A stretch of DNA of 64,000 bases, taken from positions 214,152-278,151 of the forward strand of contig QCMT01000002.1 in NCBI GenBank assembly GCA_003213625.1. The letters run 5' to 3'. Position 1 is the first letter of the stretch; every line of letters begins with the position of its first letter. The notes under the pieces are model-generated. The model ran no database searches, had not been told where the DNA came from, and saw only the letters and a program-made list of their open reading frames with translations. The translations under genes were made by a program, and so were the position numbers. Of the stretch, positions 15,639 through 24,385 are shown in pieces. The stretch is from OCS155 cluster bacterium AG-422-J23 (GTDB taxonomy: Bacteria; Actinomycetota; Acidimicrobiia; Actinomarinales; Actinomarinaceae).

Positions 15639-17063
15639 ATGAACAGCTCGTTTTTCATAACATTAATCGCGTTAGCGGTGGTTGGTGCAATAGCTTATTT
15701 TTCTGCAGTTGGTTTTCGTGGTGCAGGAAAAATCAAAAAAATACCAAGAAATTTACAAAAATATCTTCCAGATGATGAATTAGAGACTACTCACCTTGAT
15801 AAAACATTATCAATAGCAGTTGTGCTAGCTTCTTTACTTACAATTATGATTCCACTTTATTATCTCGGTGAACCAGCTAGACAAGAAAGTTTTGTAGAGG
15901 AGTTTGACGACGTTTCAGTCGAAAGAGGGCACCATCTTTACGAAGAGTTTGGGTGTGGAAACTGCCATGGAGTAGATGGAAGTGGTGGAGCAGCTTCATA
16001 TGTTGAAAAAAGAAGTGGTGTCAGTGTTACATGGGCAGCTCCAGCAATAAATAATGTGTTTTATAGATATGATGATGAAGAAGTTAGGTATTGGCTTATA
16101 TACGGTAGAGCAAACTCACCTATGCCAGCTTGGGGTCTAAAAGGCGGAGGTCCAATGAATGATGGACAGCTTGACGACTTAATAGAGTATTTGCATTATT
16201 TTCAAATTCCACAAAGTGAAGAACTTCAACAAATTGAACAAAATATAAACTCATCTTTGCTACGAATTGAAAATTCGGATTTACAAGTTGAAAGTGAGAT
16301 TAACAAACAACACGAACTTATTGACAACATTAAGGCAGCCCCAGAAAGATTGCCTGTTGCCATTGAAGCTGTTGAAATTGTTTCTGCCATCCTAGCGAGG
16401 CAGAACGGAATCGATACCGATGAAGATGGGCTTTTTGATTCTGTAGAAACAGATATATCGGTTTATAGTGAAAGTATTGCAGATGTTTTGGGTACTGCAA
16501 TTTTAAATCTAAACCCAGATGAAGAAGAATCAACTCCAGGAAGAAAAGATGCATCTGTCGTTAGGGGATACCTTTCTGATCTCGAAACGAGTGTTATTAA
16601 TCTAGGAATACTTACTGATGGTTATGACAAATTTATGGAGGAAGCAGAAAAAGGTTTAGCATTTCTTGAAAATGCCTACGAACAAAAATTATGGCTTATT
16701 GATTTCCAAGATATTGCAGATTCAACTTTTGATGGAGATTATGACAAAGCAACAAGAGCAGTAGGAATATTTAATGCATATTGTGCGAGATGTCACACTG
16801 CTGGTTATTCTGCAGGAGCTGCATATACAAAAACAATTGGTTCTGGAGGCTTAGGTCCTGCATTAAAAGGTGGTCGAGTAAATATTCAGTTTAAAGAGAG
16901 AGATGACTTTATCGATTTTATTATTAATGGTTCTGTCAATGGTAAAGGTTATGGAGTTAATGGAGTAGGTGGAGGAAAAATGCCAGGATTTGGTGCGGTA
17001 CTTCCACAGTCAGATATAGAATTGGTTATAGATTATTTGAGAGGAATGACACCTGATGCGTGA
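15639..17063 (+). CDS. qcrC: Membrane-bound diheme cytochrome c of the bc complex (QcrC-like)
   Basis: 474 residues. It has two N-terminal hydrophobic segments (about 5-24 and 58-76), a first heme site CGNCH at 106-110 and a second CARCH at about 382-386, with Met-ligand candidates in MPAWG and KMPGFG. Between the hemes lies a ~200-residue, mostly helical insert that includes DTDEDGLFDSVE (about 255-266), resembling calcium-binding DxDxDG repeats. Standard actinobacterial QcrC is shorter, with adjacent heme domains. It should accept electrons from the Rieske protein. Three bases separate it from qcrA and its end overlaps the next gene. Confidence 0.88.
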   Translation: MNSSFFITLIALAVVGAIAYFSAVGFRGAGKIKKIPRNLQKYLPDDELETTHLDKTLSIAVVLASLLTIMIPLYYLGEPARQESFVEEFDDVSVERGHHLYEEFGCGNCHGVDGSGGAASYVEKRSGVSVTWAAPAINNVFYRYDDEEVRYWLIYGRANSPMPAWGLKGGGPMNDGQLDDLIEYLHYFQIPQSEELQQIEQNINSSLLRIENSDLQVESEINKQHELIDNIKAAPERLPVAIEAVEIVSAILARQNGIDTDEDGLFDSVETDISVYSESIADVLGTAILNLNPDEEESTPGRKDASVVRGYLSDLETSVINLGILTDGYDKFMEEAEKGLAFLENAYEQKLWLIDFQDIADSTFDGDYDKATRAVGIFNAYCARCHTAGYSAGAAYTKTIGSGGLGPALKGGRVNIQFKERDDFIDFIINGSVNGKGYGVNGVGGGKMPGFGAVLPQSDIELVIDYLRGMTPDA

Positions 17064-17424
17064 GATAATGAGAACCCTGTTGTCATCTAATTTGACATTT
17101 ACTGGAATTTTCCTTTTTGTTTTTTTTGTCCTCTCATTTTTTGGATCAACTTTTATTTTGAACGCAACAAACTTAGGTAGAAGACTTGGTTTCCTTGTTG
17201 TTGGAGCTGCAACTTTTGGATGGCTAGTTATTAATTCATTTCTGTTTATACTTTATGCTCCTAGGGGCCCAGCCCCATCATCGATAGATGGTCTAAACGC
17301 TCTAGAAATTAGAATTATTCCAATTACTTATTTTGCTGGATCTCTAATACTTTTTATTATGTTTATGCTTGCTTTAAATAGATACGAACAAGAAGAAAAA
17401 GATACAGAAGAAACAAAAAGTTAA
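17056..17424 (+). CDS. Small membrane protein ending the bc operon
   Basis: 122 residues with three spans (about 14-34, 45-69, 91-112). No named family recognised. It starts inside the end of the cytochrome c gene (8-bp overlap), so it is translationally coupled to the complex and is probably a small accessory subunit. An internal ATG four codons later is an alternative start. The C-terminal tail is acidic and charged (EQEEKDTEETKS). Confidence 0.68.
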   Translation: MREIMRTLLSSNLTFTGIFLFVFFVLSFFGSTFILNATNLGRRLGFLVVGAATFGWLVINSFLFILYAPRGPAPSSIDGLNALEIRIIPITYFAGSLILFIMFMLALNRYEQEEKDTEETKS

Positions 17425-17453
17425 TCTCGATTAGCGTATATCCCTTTCATGAA

Positions 17454-17459
17454 TAGAAT
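17454..17459 (+). promoter_or_regulatory. -10 box TAGAAT, leaderless start
   Basis: TAGAAT is followed by 6 nt and then the ATG at 17466, placing the transcript start at the start codon. Confidence 0.6.
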
Positions 17460-17465
17460 CGTTAT

Positions 17466-18413
17466 ATGGAATTTATAATATCAATTGTAAGAAGCGTAAT
17501 ATTATTTGGTCTTCTAATTTTTATTGCGTTTAGAATATTCAGAATCCTAAGACCATTCGAAAAAGGATTGGTTGAAAGATTTGGTAAGTATAATCGTGAA
17601 GCAACTTCAGGACTAAACATTGTAATTCCTGGGATTGAAAAATTAATCATCGTAGACATGAGGGAACAAGTTATCGATGTTCCACCACAAGAAGTTATTA
17701 CAAAAGACAACGTCACAATTACTGTTGATGCAGTCATTTATTATGAACCAACTGATCCTAAAAAACTTGTATATAACGTCGGAGATTTTATCACTGCAGC
17801 AACAAAATTAGCACAAACCAACCTAAGAAACGTGGTTGGTGATCTTGAGTTAGATGCTGCTTTAACTTCGAGAGAGACTATTAATACATCTTTGAAATTG
17901 ATACTAGACGAAGCAACAGATAAATGGGGTACAAGAGTTGTACGTGTTGAAATTCAAAGAATTGATCCACCTCAAGATGTTCAAGATGCAATGAATAAAG
18001 TTATGAAAGCTGAGAGGGATAGAAGAGCTGCTGTTACTGAAGCTGAAGGTGAAAAAAGAGCTGCAATTTTGACAGCAGAAGGTGAAAGAGAGTCACAAAT
18101 TCTAAGTGCTCAAGGAGAAGCTGAAGCATTAAAACAAGTTGCTGATGCTGAAAAGTATGAAAGAGTAGTTACAGCAGAAGGTGAAGCTGAAGCTATATTA
18201 AAAGTTTTCAATGCGATTCATGAAGGTGATCCTTCAAACGATTTGATAGCAATAAAATATCTAGAATCTCTTGAAAAAGTTGCTGATGGAAATGCTACAA
18301 AAATATTTTTGCCAGCAGATCTATCTGCAACCTTGGGCAGTATTGGAGCGATTTCAGAATTGTTTAAGGATGAAAACAAAGATTCGACTGAATCTGAAGA
18401 TAAAGAAGAGTAA
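17466..18413 (+). CDS. SPFH/band-7 (stomatin-like) membrane protein
   Basis: 315 residues. It has one N-terminal membrane hairpin (about 2-22), a band-7 domain (about 25-170) with VERFGKYNREATSGLN and VDMREQVIDVPPQEVITKDN, then an Ala/Glu-rich coiled coil (about 178-245, AEGE repeats). This matches the QmcA/paraslipin branch of SPFH proteins, which form membrane microdomain cages. It is often beside a NfeD-like gene, but none is seen here. It follows the bc operon by 41 bp but has its own -10. Confidence 0.92.
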   Translation: MEFIISIVRSVILFGLLIFIAFRIFRILRPFEKGLVERFGKYNREATSGLNIVIPGIEKLIIVDMREQVIDVPPQEVITKDNVTITVDAVIYYEPTDPKKLVYNVGDFITAATKLAQTNLRNVVGDLELDAALTSRETINTSLKLILDEATDKWGTRVVRVEIQRIDPPQDVQDAMNKVMKAERDRRAAVTEAEGEKRAAILTAEGERESQILSAQGEAEALKQVADAEKYERVVTAEGEAEAILKVFNAIHEGDPSNDLIAIKYLESLEKVADGNATKIFLPADLSATLGSIGAISELFKDENKDSTESEDKEE

Positions 18414-18417
18414 CCGA

Positions 18418-19404
18418 CTAGACTAAGCTGCTTTTTAATAATTCAAAAAACTTATCAGGATTACACCTTTGTACAATTCTTGTCTTATGTGTTTCAGGCT
18501 CAATGTTCATGTAGTCTATAACACATCCTCCTCTGGTCATTCCATCACGAACATCAACTCTTACATTTGCTTCTACTGACTGGCTGATTATCGTTTCATC
18601 TAAAAATACGGACATCGCTAATGGATCAGGAAGATCATATGCATCTTGATTAAGCAATTCTTTCATCATTTCTCTTAGTACAACTTGAATATCATTAGTA
18701 AACTTTGAAAATTTTGTATTTAAAGATTCAATTTCATTTATCTTATTGATGTCAATCATTGCATCGTATAAAGAAGGATCCCACCCAATCATTGTTGTAG
18801 GTATTCCCGCATTGAGAACTATATCTGCAGCTTCTGGATCAACCCAAAAGTTATATTCTGCAAATTTTGTAACATTACCCAATGCATTTGAACTTCCACC
18901 CATGATGTAAATATGTTTTATTGAATCAAGACTTTCTTTATTTTTTTCAATCATATTTGCAATATTTGTTAATGGACCTAAAGTTACTATTTCTAAATCA
19001 GTCTCGTTTTCCAAAACCTCTTTATAAAATTCATCCGCAGTTTTGGTTTCTACTTCCTTGTTTATAGGAGATAACCCAATATCACCCAGACCATCAGTAC
19101 CATGCACGTGCTGAGCTGAAGTTGACTCATTTTCATAACTTAGAGCAATATTTGTTGCAGTTTCTGAATCAAACACCTCTATATATTCCCTATTTAATGG
19201 TTTGTTTGCGCCTTTATAAATAGGTATGTCAACTTCACATAATTCGTTGACATAAATGGTATTTAAAACAGCCTGGTTAAGAGGAACGTTTCCTGAGACG
19301 AGTGTAACTCCTAATATATTCTCTTTTGCTAAGTTTCTGTAAGCCATTAATAAGGCAACAGCATCATCTGAACCAGTATCGGCATCGATAATAACTTTTT
19401 TCAT
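18418..19404 (-). CDS. Inosine/uridine-preferring nucleoside hydrolase
   Basis: 328 residues. The calcium-binding signature DADTGSDDAVALLMA is at residues 7-21, with VHGTDGLGDIGL around residue 90 and MGGSSNALGNVT near 168, all standard for the IUNH family. It cleaves ribonucleosides to base and ribose for salvage or carbon use. Substrate preference cannot be read from sequence. It overlaps the upstream 92-residue gene by one base (TAATG), so the two form an operon. Confidence 0.92.
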   Translation of the reverse strand: MKKVIIDADTGSDDAVALLMAYRNLAKENILGVTLVSGNVPLNQAVLNTIYVNELCEVDIPIYKGANKPLNREYIEVFDSETATNIALSYENESTSAQHVHGTDGLGDIGLSPINKEVETKTADEFYKEVLENETDLEIVTLGPLTNIANMIEKNKESLDSIKHIYIMGGSSNALGNVTKFAEYNFWVDPEAADIVLNAGIPTTMIGWDPSLYDAMIDINKINEIESLNTKFSKFTNDIQVVLREMMKELLNQDAYDLPDPLAMSVFLDETIISQSVEANVRVDVRDGMTRGGCVIDYMNIEPETHKTRIVQRCNPDKFFELLKSSLV

Positions 19405-19682
19405 TAATCTTTTACCTTAGTAATTTCTGGGACACCTTGCCTCCAAATGACTTCACAATCTTTATACTCCTTTGAAATTTGATCACTTATAATCACCAAC
19501 ATTTCTAATGTATCTTCTTTTTTTCCTTTCGCAGAACCAAAAGTATTTGGAGCGATAGAGTAAGTCTTTTTTACCATTTCAAAAATCTCAAGAGCCTCTT
19601 TTTTATTTAAGTTAGTGTCTATAGGCTTTCCAGATATTGTTTCAAAACTTTTTCTTTGTCTACGAGGTAATTTAAATTTCAT
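19404..19682 (-). CDS. Small protein of unknown function
   Basis: 92 residues, not recognised. It is basic at the N terminus (KFKLPRRQRKSFE), predicted mostly helical, with no membrane segment and one Cys (CEVIWRQG). It is coupled by a one-base overlap to the nucleoside hydrolase and lies 20 bases after the acetyltransferase, so it is probably co-expressed with both. Confidence 0.6.
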   Translation of the reverse strand: MKFKLPRRQRKSFETISGKPIDTNLNKKEALEIFEMVKKTYSIAPNTFGSAKGKKEDTLEMLVIISDQISKEYKDCEVIWRQGVPEITKVKD

Positions 19683-19702
19683 TAATATTTATATCTTAAT
19701 AC

Positions 19703-20218
19703 TTAAAGAATTCTCTTTTGTAATGAAACTTCATAATCATCGGAGTACTTTTTTGTATCAATCTCAACGAAATCAAATTTTTCATGAAAATTGAAAGATA
19801 CTTCATTTCTTGAAGGAAGTATATTTATTTCTGCAGTCAGATTTTCGATATTAGATTCTAAACAAAACTCAAGAAGTTTTTCATACATTGATGATGCTAT
19901 TCCAATTTTTCTAAATTCAATATCAACTGCAACTCGATCGATGTACATAAAATTTTTTAAACGATTTCTAAATTCATTAAAATTTTTATGTTTTAGGTTA
20001 TACATGAATGATTTTGTTTTTGATGAATCCTGAAAACAAATTATAAATCCAATAACTTTGTTTTCATGAATGATACATCTATGAAAGTCAGAGTTTTCTA
20101 CCAATGCTTCAAACTCTTCAAAAGTTGTTGTACCTACATTAGGAACATTATTTTCGTTTATAGCATGGCAGTTTTCAACATTTGAATTATCAATAGGTAA
20201 AAGCTTGATGTTATCCAT
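19703..20218 (-). CDS. GNAT-family N-acetyltransferase
   Basis: 171 residues with a GNAT core: a V-D-x-E-F-R-K-I-G-I-A-S motif (acetyl-CoA pyrophosphate loop, about 95-106) and a C-terminal NFHEKFDFVEI stretch. It acetylates an amine on a small molecule or protein; the target is unknown. It is the first gene of a minus-strand operon, diverging from the amidinohydrolase gene across 44 bp. Confidence 0.85.
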   Translation of the reverse strand: MDNIKLLPIDNSNVENCHAINENNVPNVGTTTFEEFEALVENSDFHRCIIHENKVIGFIICFQDSSKTKSFMYNLKHKNFNEFRNRLKNFMYIDRVAVDIEFRKIGIASSMYEKLLEFCLESNIENLTAEINILPSRNEVSFNFHEKFDFVEIDTKKYSDDYEVSLQKRIL

Positions 20219-20225
20219 GTATGAA

Positions 20226-20256
20226 AATATACATTTAATGTATAAAATTGTAAAAT
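20226..20256. promoter_or_regulatory. Two divergent leaderless -10 boxes
   Basis: The minus strand has TATATT at 20226-20231, 7 nt before the acetyltransferase ATG (20218). The plus strand has TAAAAT at 20251-20256, 6 nt before the amidinohydrolase ATG (20263). Both transcripts should begin at their start codons. Confidence 0.6.
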
Positions 20257-20262
20257 GTTTAC

Positions 20263-21063
20263 ATGCAAAATAGCACTGTATTAATGAGTTCTCCAGAGTA
20301 TTTTAGAATAGAGTATTCAATTAACCCATGGATGGTTGAAGGTGTTGAGGTCAATTTGGAGCTAGCAAAAGACCAATGGAGTGGACTTAAGTCAACTATT
20401 GAAAAATGTGGAGCTGAAGTTAAAGTTATTCCAGGTAATACTGTTTATCCAGACTTAGTATTTACGGCAAACTCCGGCATTATAAAAGACAAGTCAGTTC
20501 TTATATCAAACTTTAAATTTCAAGAAAGACAAGGAGAAGAAATCATTTATGAAAACTGGTTCAAAAAAAATGGTTATGATGTTGCTCGTATTCCTTCAGA
20601 ATATAAATTCGAGGGGCGAGGGGATGCTTTTGTTTACGGTGAGTATTTAATTGGATCATACGGTATAAGAAGTGATAAAGAGGCTTTAATTTACATAGCA
20701 GAACAATTTGAACTGAAACCAAAAATTGTAAAGTTAGTTGATGAAAAATTTTATCATCTTGATACTTGTTTTCAGAACCTTCCAACAAATAATAACGACG
20801 CAATTTTTTATCCGGAAGCATTTGAGGACTCTTCATTAAAAGAATTTTCTGATTTATTTAACTTAATTCCTGTGAGTGAAAACGATGCAAACAAACTTGC
20901 TTGCAACAGCGTTGTAATAAATGAATCTGTAATTTTTCCATCTGATGATATAGACATTATTGAAACGGTTGCCGATTTAGGATGCAGTGTTGAGATATCA
21001 GATGTTTCAGAATTTCTTAAATCCGGTGGTGCGTGTCAGTGCCTTGTAATTACATTACAATAA
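20263..21063 (+). CDS. Dimethylargininase / amidinohydrolase-family protein
   Basis: 266 residues of the guanidine-modifying (arginine deiminase/DDAH) fold. Conserved blocks are YPDLVFTANSG, FEGRGDAFVYG (Asp/Glu site), FYHLDTCFQNL (catalytic His) and GGACQCLVI (catalytic Cys near the C terminus). Homologues are annotated as dimethylarginine dimethylaminohydrolase and release citrulline plus an amine. Exact substrate is uncertain. It is followed by a short membrane protein gene. Confidence 0.87.
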   Translation: MQNSTVLMSSPEYFRIEYSINPWMVEGVEVNLELAKDQWSGLKSTIEKCGAEVKVIPGNTVYPDLVFTANSGIIKDKSVLISNFKFQERQGEEIIYENWFKKNGYDVARIPSEYKFEGRGDAFVYGEYLIGSYGIRSDKEALIYIAEQFELKPKIVKLVDEKFYHLDTCFQNLPTNNNDAIFYPEAFEDSSLKEFSDLFNLIPVSENDANKLACNSVVINESVIFPSDDIDIIETVADLGCSVEISDVSEFLKSGGACQCLVITLQ

Positions 21064-21067
21064 ATTT

Positions 21068-21505
21068 GTGAGGATAATCAAAGCAATTCTTTGGCCAATT
21101 AGAAAAGTAATTTTTTTTCCAATTAAAATATTTTTCTACACTTTGATATTATTTGTCGTTATAGTTTTGTTTTTTCAATACAGGACAGACTATGGTGTTG
21201 ATGTTAGCCCTCTTTCTGTCAACGAATATGAAAACTGCATCAATGTAATTGAAGACTATGAAGTAACAGTATCACTACTTTCTGAATACGTTGAAAAATT
21301 AGATAGTGAACAAAAATCATTTTTAGAGAGAAATTTACCAAATCCATTGAATGTTTTGACCACTCCTCAAGAGATTTCAAATGATGATTTTAGAAATGTT
21401 AGAACTTTCTTAAAATATTATTTACAGGCTGGCAGATTTCCTGGTTTGAACGGTAAAGCTTTCTCCCCTCAAGCAGCAAGTTTATGTAGAGATGGATTGA
21501 GTTAG
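21068..21505 (+). CDS. Small single-span membrane protein, unknown
   Basis: 145 residues from a GTG start; a TACAAT -10 lies 6 nt upstream, inside the end of the previous gene. It has a basic N terminus, one strong span (about 16-38) and a soluble ~105-residue C-terminal domain with two Cys (ENCIN, SLCRD) that could pair. No family recognised. Its last 24 bp overlap the convergent YbaK gene. Confidence 0.6.
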   Translation: MRIIKAILWPIRKVIFFPIKIFFYTLILFVVIVLFFQYRTDYGVDVSPLSVNEYENCINVIEDYEVTVSLLSEYVEKLDSEQKSFLERNLPNPLNVLTTPQEISNDDFRNVRTFLKYYLQAGRFPGLNGKAFSPQAASLCRDGLS

Positions 21506-21973
21506 TTCCGCAACCTCTCCATTAGTTAAATCTTTTAAATCAGAAGGCCTTAGAAAAAATTTACTTATCCTATTACCACCACCGATAAAGACTTTATTTC
21601 TCAACATTACATTCTCATCAATATAAACCTTTATTTCCTCTGGTAAGCCGAGAGGACTTATACCTCCGTAAACTTGTTTAGTAATTGTCTCAGCTTCTTC
21701 TCTTGAAGCAAAACTTACTTTTTTTGCACCTAATAGGCTTTTAGCTTTATGATTGACATCCAATTTGTCTGATCCTAAAACACAAAATAATGCAAAAAAT
21801 TCTTCTGGTTTTTTTGATTTGAGTAATATTGCGTTACAAGAATCTTCTATTTTAAATCCATAATGGTCACAAAAACTTTGTGTATCAGAAAATTCATCTT
21901 TACATTCGAATGCCTCTAGTTTGTCATTATTGCTTTCAAATATTTTTTCAACTGTCTGATGTATTTCAACCAT
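21482..21973 (-). CDS. YbaK/ProX-type aminoacyl-tRNA deacylase
   Basis: 163 residues. The family hydrolyses mischarged tRNAs such as Cys-tRNA(Pro) or Ala-tRNA(Pro). YbaK features are the CNAILLKSKK strand, VNHKAKSLLGAKKVSFASREEAE, and GGISPLGLP followed by VFIGGGNR, matching the conserved catalytic loop GGxxPxG and the C-terminal GGG motif. It is translated alone, with a -10-like TATCAT 7 nt before the ATG. Confidence 0.87.
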   Translation of the reverse strand: MVEIHQTVEKIFESNNDKLEAFECKDEFSDTQSFCDHYGFKIEDSCNAILLKSKKPEEFFALFCVLGSDKLDVNHKAKSLLGAKKVSFASREEAETITKQVYGGISPLGLPEEIKVYIDENVMLRNKVFIGGGNRISKFFLRPSDLKDLTNGEVAELTQSIST

Positions 21974-22003
21974 AAAGATAATGATATCGTTATTAAAGTC
22001 AGT

Positions 22004-22009
22004 TACAAT
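22004..22009 (+). promoter_or_regulatory. -10 box TACAAT, leaderless start
   Basis: TACAAT is followed by 6 nt and the ATG at 22016. This fixes the start of the lyase gene and removes its apparent overlap with the divergent YbaK gene. Confidence 0.6.
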
Positions 22010-22015
22010 CTCTGT

Positions 22016-23395
22016 ATGAAGTTCAAGACAATAATTGAACCGTTTAAAATTAAATCTGTTGAATCTCTACCCATAACTACTCCCGAGGAAAGAAAAAGCT
22101 TTTTAGAAAGAGAACATTGGAATGTATTTGGTTTGAAGTCTCAAGAGGTAACTGTTGATTTATTAACAGACTCAGGAACAGGTTCAATGTCTTCCGAACA
22201 ATGGGCAGCGATTATGCGTGGTGATGAGGCATATGCAGGCTCTCATTCTTGGCAAAGATTTCATGATGTTGTATCAGACCTTACAGGTTACAAACATATA
22301 ATTCCTACGCATCAAGGTAGGGCCAGCGAGAAAATATTAGCAACAGTAACCGTAAAAGAGGGAGATATAATACCAAGTAATAGCCACTTCGATACAACAA
22401 GAGCTAACTTTGAATTTGTAAAAGCTGAACCTATAGATTTACTTTGTAAAGAAGGATTAGATTTATTGTCACCTGCACCTTTTAAAGGGAACATCGATCT
22501 TGAAAAGCTTGAAGATATTTTAAGTAAAAAAGGTGAAAAAATTCCATTTGTTCTGATGACAATTACAAATAATACAGGTGGTGGTCAACCAGTCTCAATG
22601 GAGAATCTAAAAAGTACTAAAAAGCTTTGTGAAAAATATAAAAAAATGCTTTTACTCGATGCATGTAGGTTTGCTGAAAATGCTTGGTTTGTTTCACAGA
22701 GAGAAGAAGATTATAAGGGTGTAGAAATTAGAGATATAACAAAAGAAGCATTTAGGCTTGCTGATGGTTGCACAATTAGTTTGAAAAAGGATGGTTTTGG
22801 CAATATTGGAGGAATCTTGGCGTTTAATGATGATCAGCTTGCCGAAGCTTCAAGGAACCTTTTAATTTTGACCGAAGGCTTTCCAACTTATGGCGGCCTT
22901 GCAGGACGAGATCTAGATGCACTTGCTCAAGGTCTCAAAGAGATTACAGATAAAAATTATCTTGAATACAGAGCAAGGTCAATCTCATATTTAGGTGAAA
23001 AAGCATTGAGTTATGGCATTCCAATTGTTCAGCCTGCAGGTGGCCATGCCCTATACATAGATGCAAAAACTTTTGTTCCACACATACCTGCTCATCAATA
23101 TCCTGGTCATTCAGTTGCGTGTGAGATATATTTGATTGGTGGAGTAAGAGCTGTTGAATTAGGTACTTTGGCATTTGGTGTTGCAGGTGCAAATGGTGAG
23201 CCTGACAAACCAGCAACTCATGAATTAGTAAGACTCGCTGCACCAAGAAGAACTTATACACAAAGTCATTTTGACTATGTAGCGGAAGTTCTTGAAAAAC
23301 TAGCTGAAAGTAAAGAAAAACTTAAAGGCTATGAAATTATTGAGCAACCAGAACAGTTAAGACACTTTACTGCTAAGTTAAGACCATTGACATGA
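22016..23395 (+). CDS. Tryptophanase / beta-eliminating lyase (PLP enzyme)
   Basis: 459 residues. It matches the tryptophanase/tyrosine phenol-lyase family: LTDSGTGSMSSEQWAAIMRGDEAYAGS, HQGRASE, NTGGGQPVSMENL, LLDACRFAENAWF, and the PLP-lysine segment SLKKDGFGNIGG (Lys about 258). These enzymes split tryptophan or tyrosine to pyruvate, ammonia and indole or phenol. I cannot distinguish the two. An in-frame ATG 57 bases upstream is rejected because of the -10 box. The stop overlaps the next lipoprotein gene (ATGA). Confidence 0.88.
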   Translation: MKFKTIIEPFKIKSVESLPITTPEERKSFLEREHWNVFGLKSQEVTVDLLTDSGTGSMSSEQWAAIMRGDEAYAGSHSWQRFHDVVSDLTGYKHIIPTHQGRASEKILATVTVKEGDIIPSNSHFDTTRANFEFVKAEPIDLLCKEGLDLLSPAPFKGNIDLEKLEDILSKKGEKIPFVLMTITNNTGGGQPVSMENLKSTKKLCEKYKKMLLLDACRFAENAWFVSQREEDYKGVEIRDITKEAFRLADGCTISLKKDGFGNIGGILAFNDDQLAEASRNLLILTEGFPTYGGLAGRDLDALAQGLKEITDKNYLEYRARSISYLGEKALSYGIPIVQPAGGHALYIDAKTFVPHIPAHQYPGHSVACEIYLIGGVRAVELGTLAFGVAGANGEPDKPATHELVRLAAPRRTYTQSHFDYVAEVLEKLAESKEKLKGYEIIEQPEQLRHFTAKLRPLT

Positions 23396-24363
23396 TGCTT
23401 TTTAAAAAAATATCAATTTTATTTTTAATCGTTTTTATAGCTTGTGGAGCAGGTGAAGGAGATGTTGAAGTTACAGAAAATATAAGCAGTAACTCAGATG
23501 AACCAACAACAACTACTCAACAACAAAAAGAAAATGATGATTCTACAACAACAACAATTGAAGAAGTTAATGAAGAGAGTGAAGATTACAGTTCTGAAAA
23601 TGTAATTTCAATTGGTGAAATAGTAACTGACACATCATTTAGGGATTATCAAAAATATGTTGATGTCGCAGGATTAAGAATTTTTGCTCTTCCTGAAGTC
23701 TCTGATGAATATATGTATAAAGTTGCAGAAACATATTTTCAAATGTTGCAACAAGGAGAAAATATAGACAACAGCCTTAGATCAAGATATTTAAATACTG
23801 TTGATAATGAAAAGGTTTTTCAGAGAATTGGTTTTGAAGGCCCAGAATATTATAATTTTGATTCGCCAAATCCATCTGTAGACTGCTGTCCAGGTAATGG
23901 GTATGAAGATAACCACACAGATTTTATTTGGGAATATAAAGATGCAAATACAATTGGTACAGTTGGAGAAGTTGTCGAGCATTTACTACATACAATTACA
24001 GGTGCAGGATTGCTCCTAGAGTTTCCTGAATGGAGCTGGGAAGATACAAACTCTAAAATTCATAAGGCAATGAATGAAGCCGTTGAAAAAAATATCTATG
24101 ATATTTCTAGTTATGAGGAAATAAAAAACAATGGAGACATAGAGGGATATAACAGAGTTACTGTTCAAGAATTTTCTTTTTGGGTAATAGTTACATCTTG
24201 GGGTTATGGTGATATATTTGATTTACCTCATGGTGAATTTGAAATCAGCACAATAAATGAAGTTAGATCAGAACTACCCTTAGCTTTTGAATTGTATGTT
24301 GACACTATTGAAAAAATCTTTACAATTCCTGACAAAGAATTGCTTAAATCTTTATTCTCTTAA
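23392..24363 (+). CDS. Secreted lipoprotein of unknown function
   Basis: 323 residues. It has a lipoprotein signal peptide with lipobox FIACG (Cys about 19), then a Thr/Glu/Ser-rich linker (TTTTQQQ.. TTTTIEE, about 40-65), then a globular domain not recognised. Notable blocks are DCCPGNGYEDNHTDFIWEY and VGEVVEHLLHTITGAG, the latter a His-rich helix that could bind metal. It is coupled to the lyase gene upstream and lies 22 bases before the GH57 gene, which has its own -10. Confidence 0.7.
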   Translation: MMLFKKISILFLIVFIACGAGEGDVEVTENISSNSDEPTTTTQQQKENDDSTTTTIEEVNEESEDYSSENVISIGEIVTDTSFRDYQKYVDVAGLRIFALPEVSDEYMYKVAETYFQMLQQGENIDNSLRSRYLNTVDNEKVFQRIGFEGPEYYNFDSPNPSVDCCPGNGYEDNHTDFIWEYKDANTIGTVGEVVEHLLHTITGAGLLLEFPEWSWEDTNSKIHKAMNEAVEKNIYDISSYEEIKNNGDIEGYNRVTVQEFSFWVIVTSWGYGDIFDLPHGEFEISTINEVRSELPLAFELYVDTIEKIFTIPDKELLKSLFS

Positions 24364-24373
24364 ATAATTATCT

Positions 24374-24379
24374 TATAAT
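24374..24379 (+). promoter_or_regulatory. -10 box TATAAT, leaderless start
   Basis: A consensus TATAAT is followed by 6 nt and the ATG at 24386. Confidence 0.65.
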
Positions 24380-24385
24380 TGCCAA

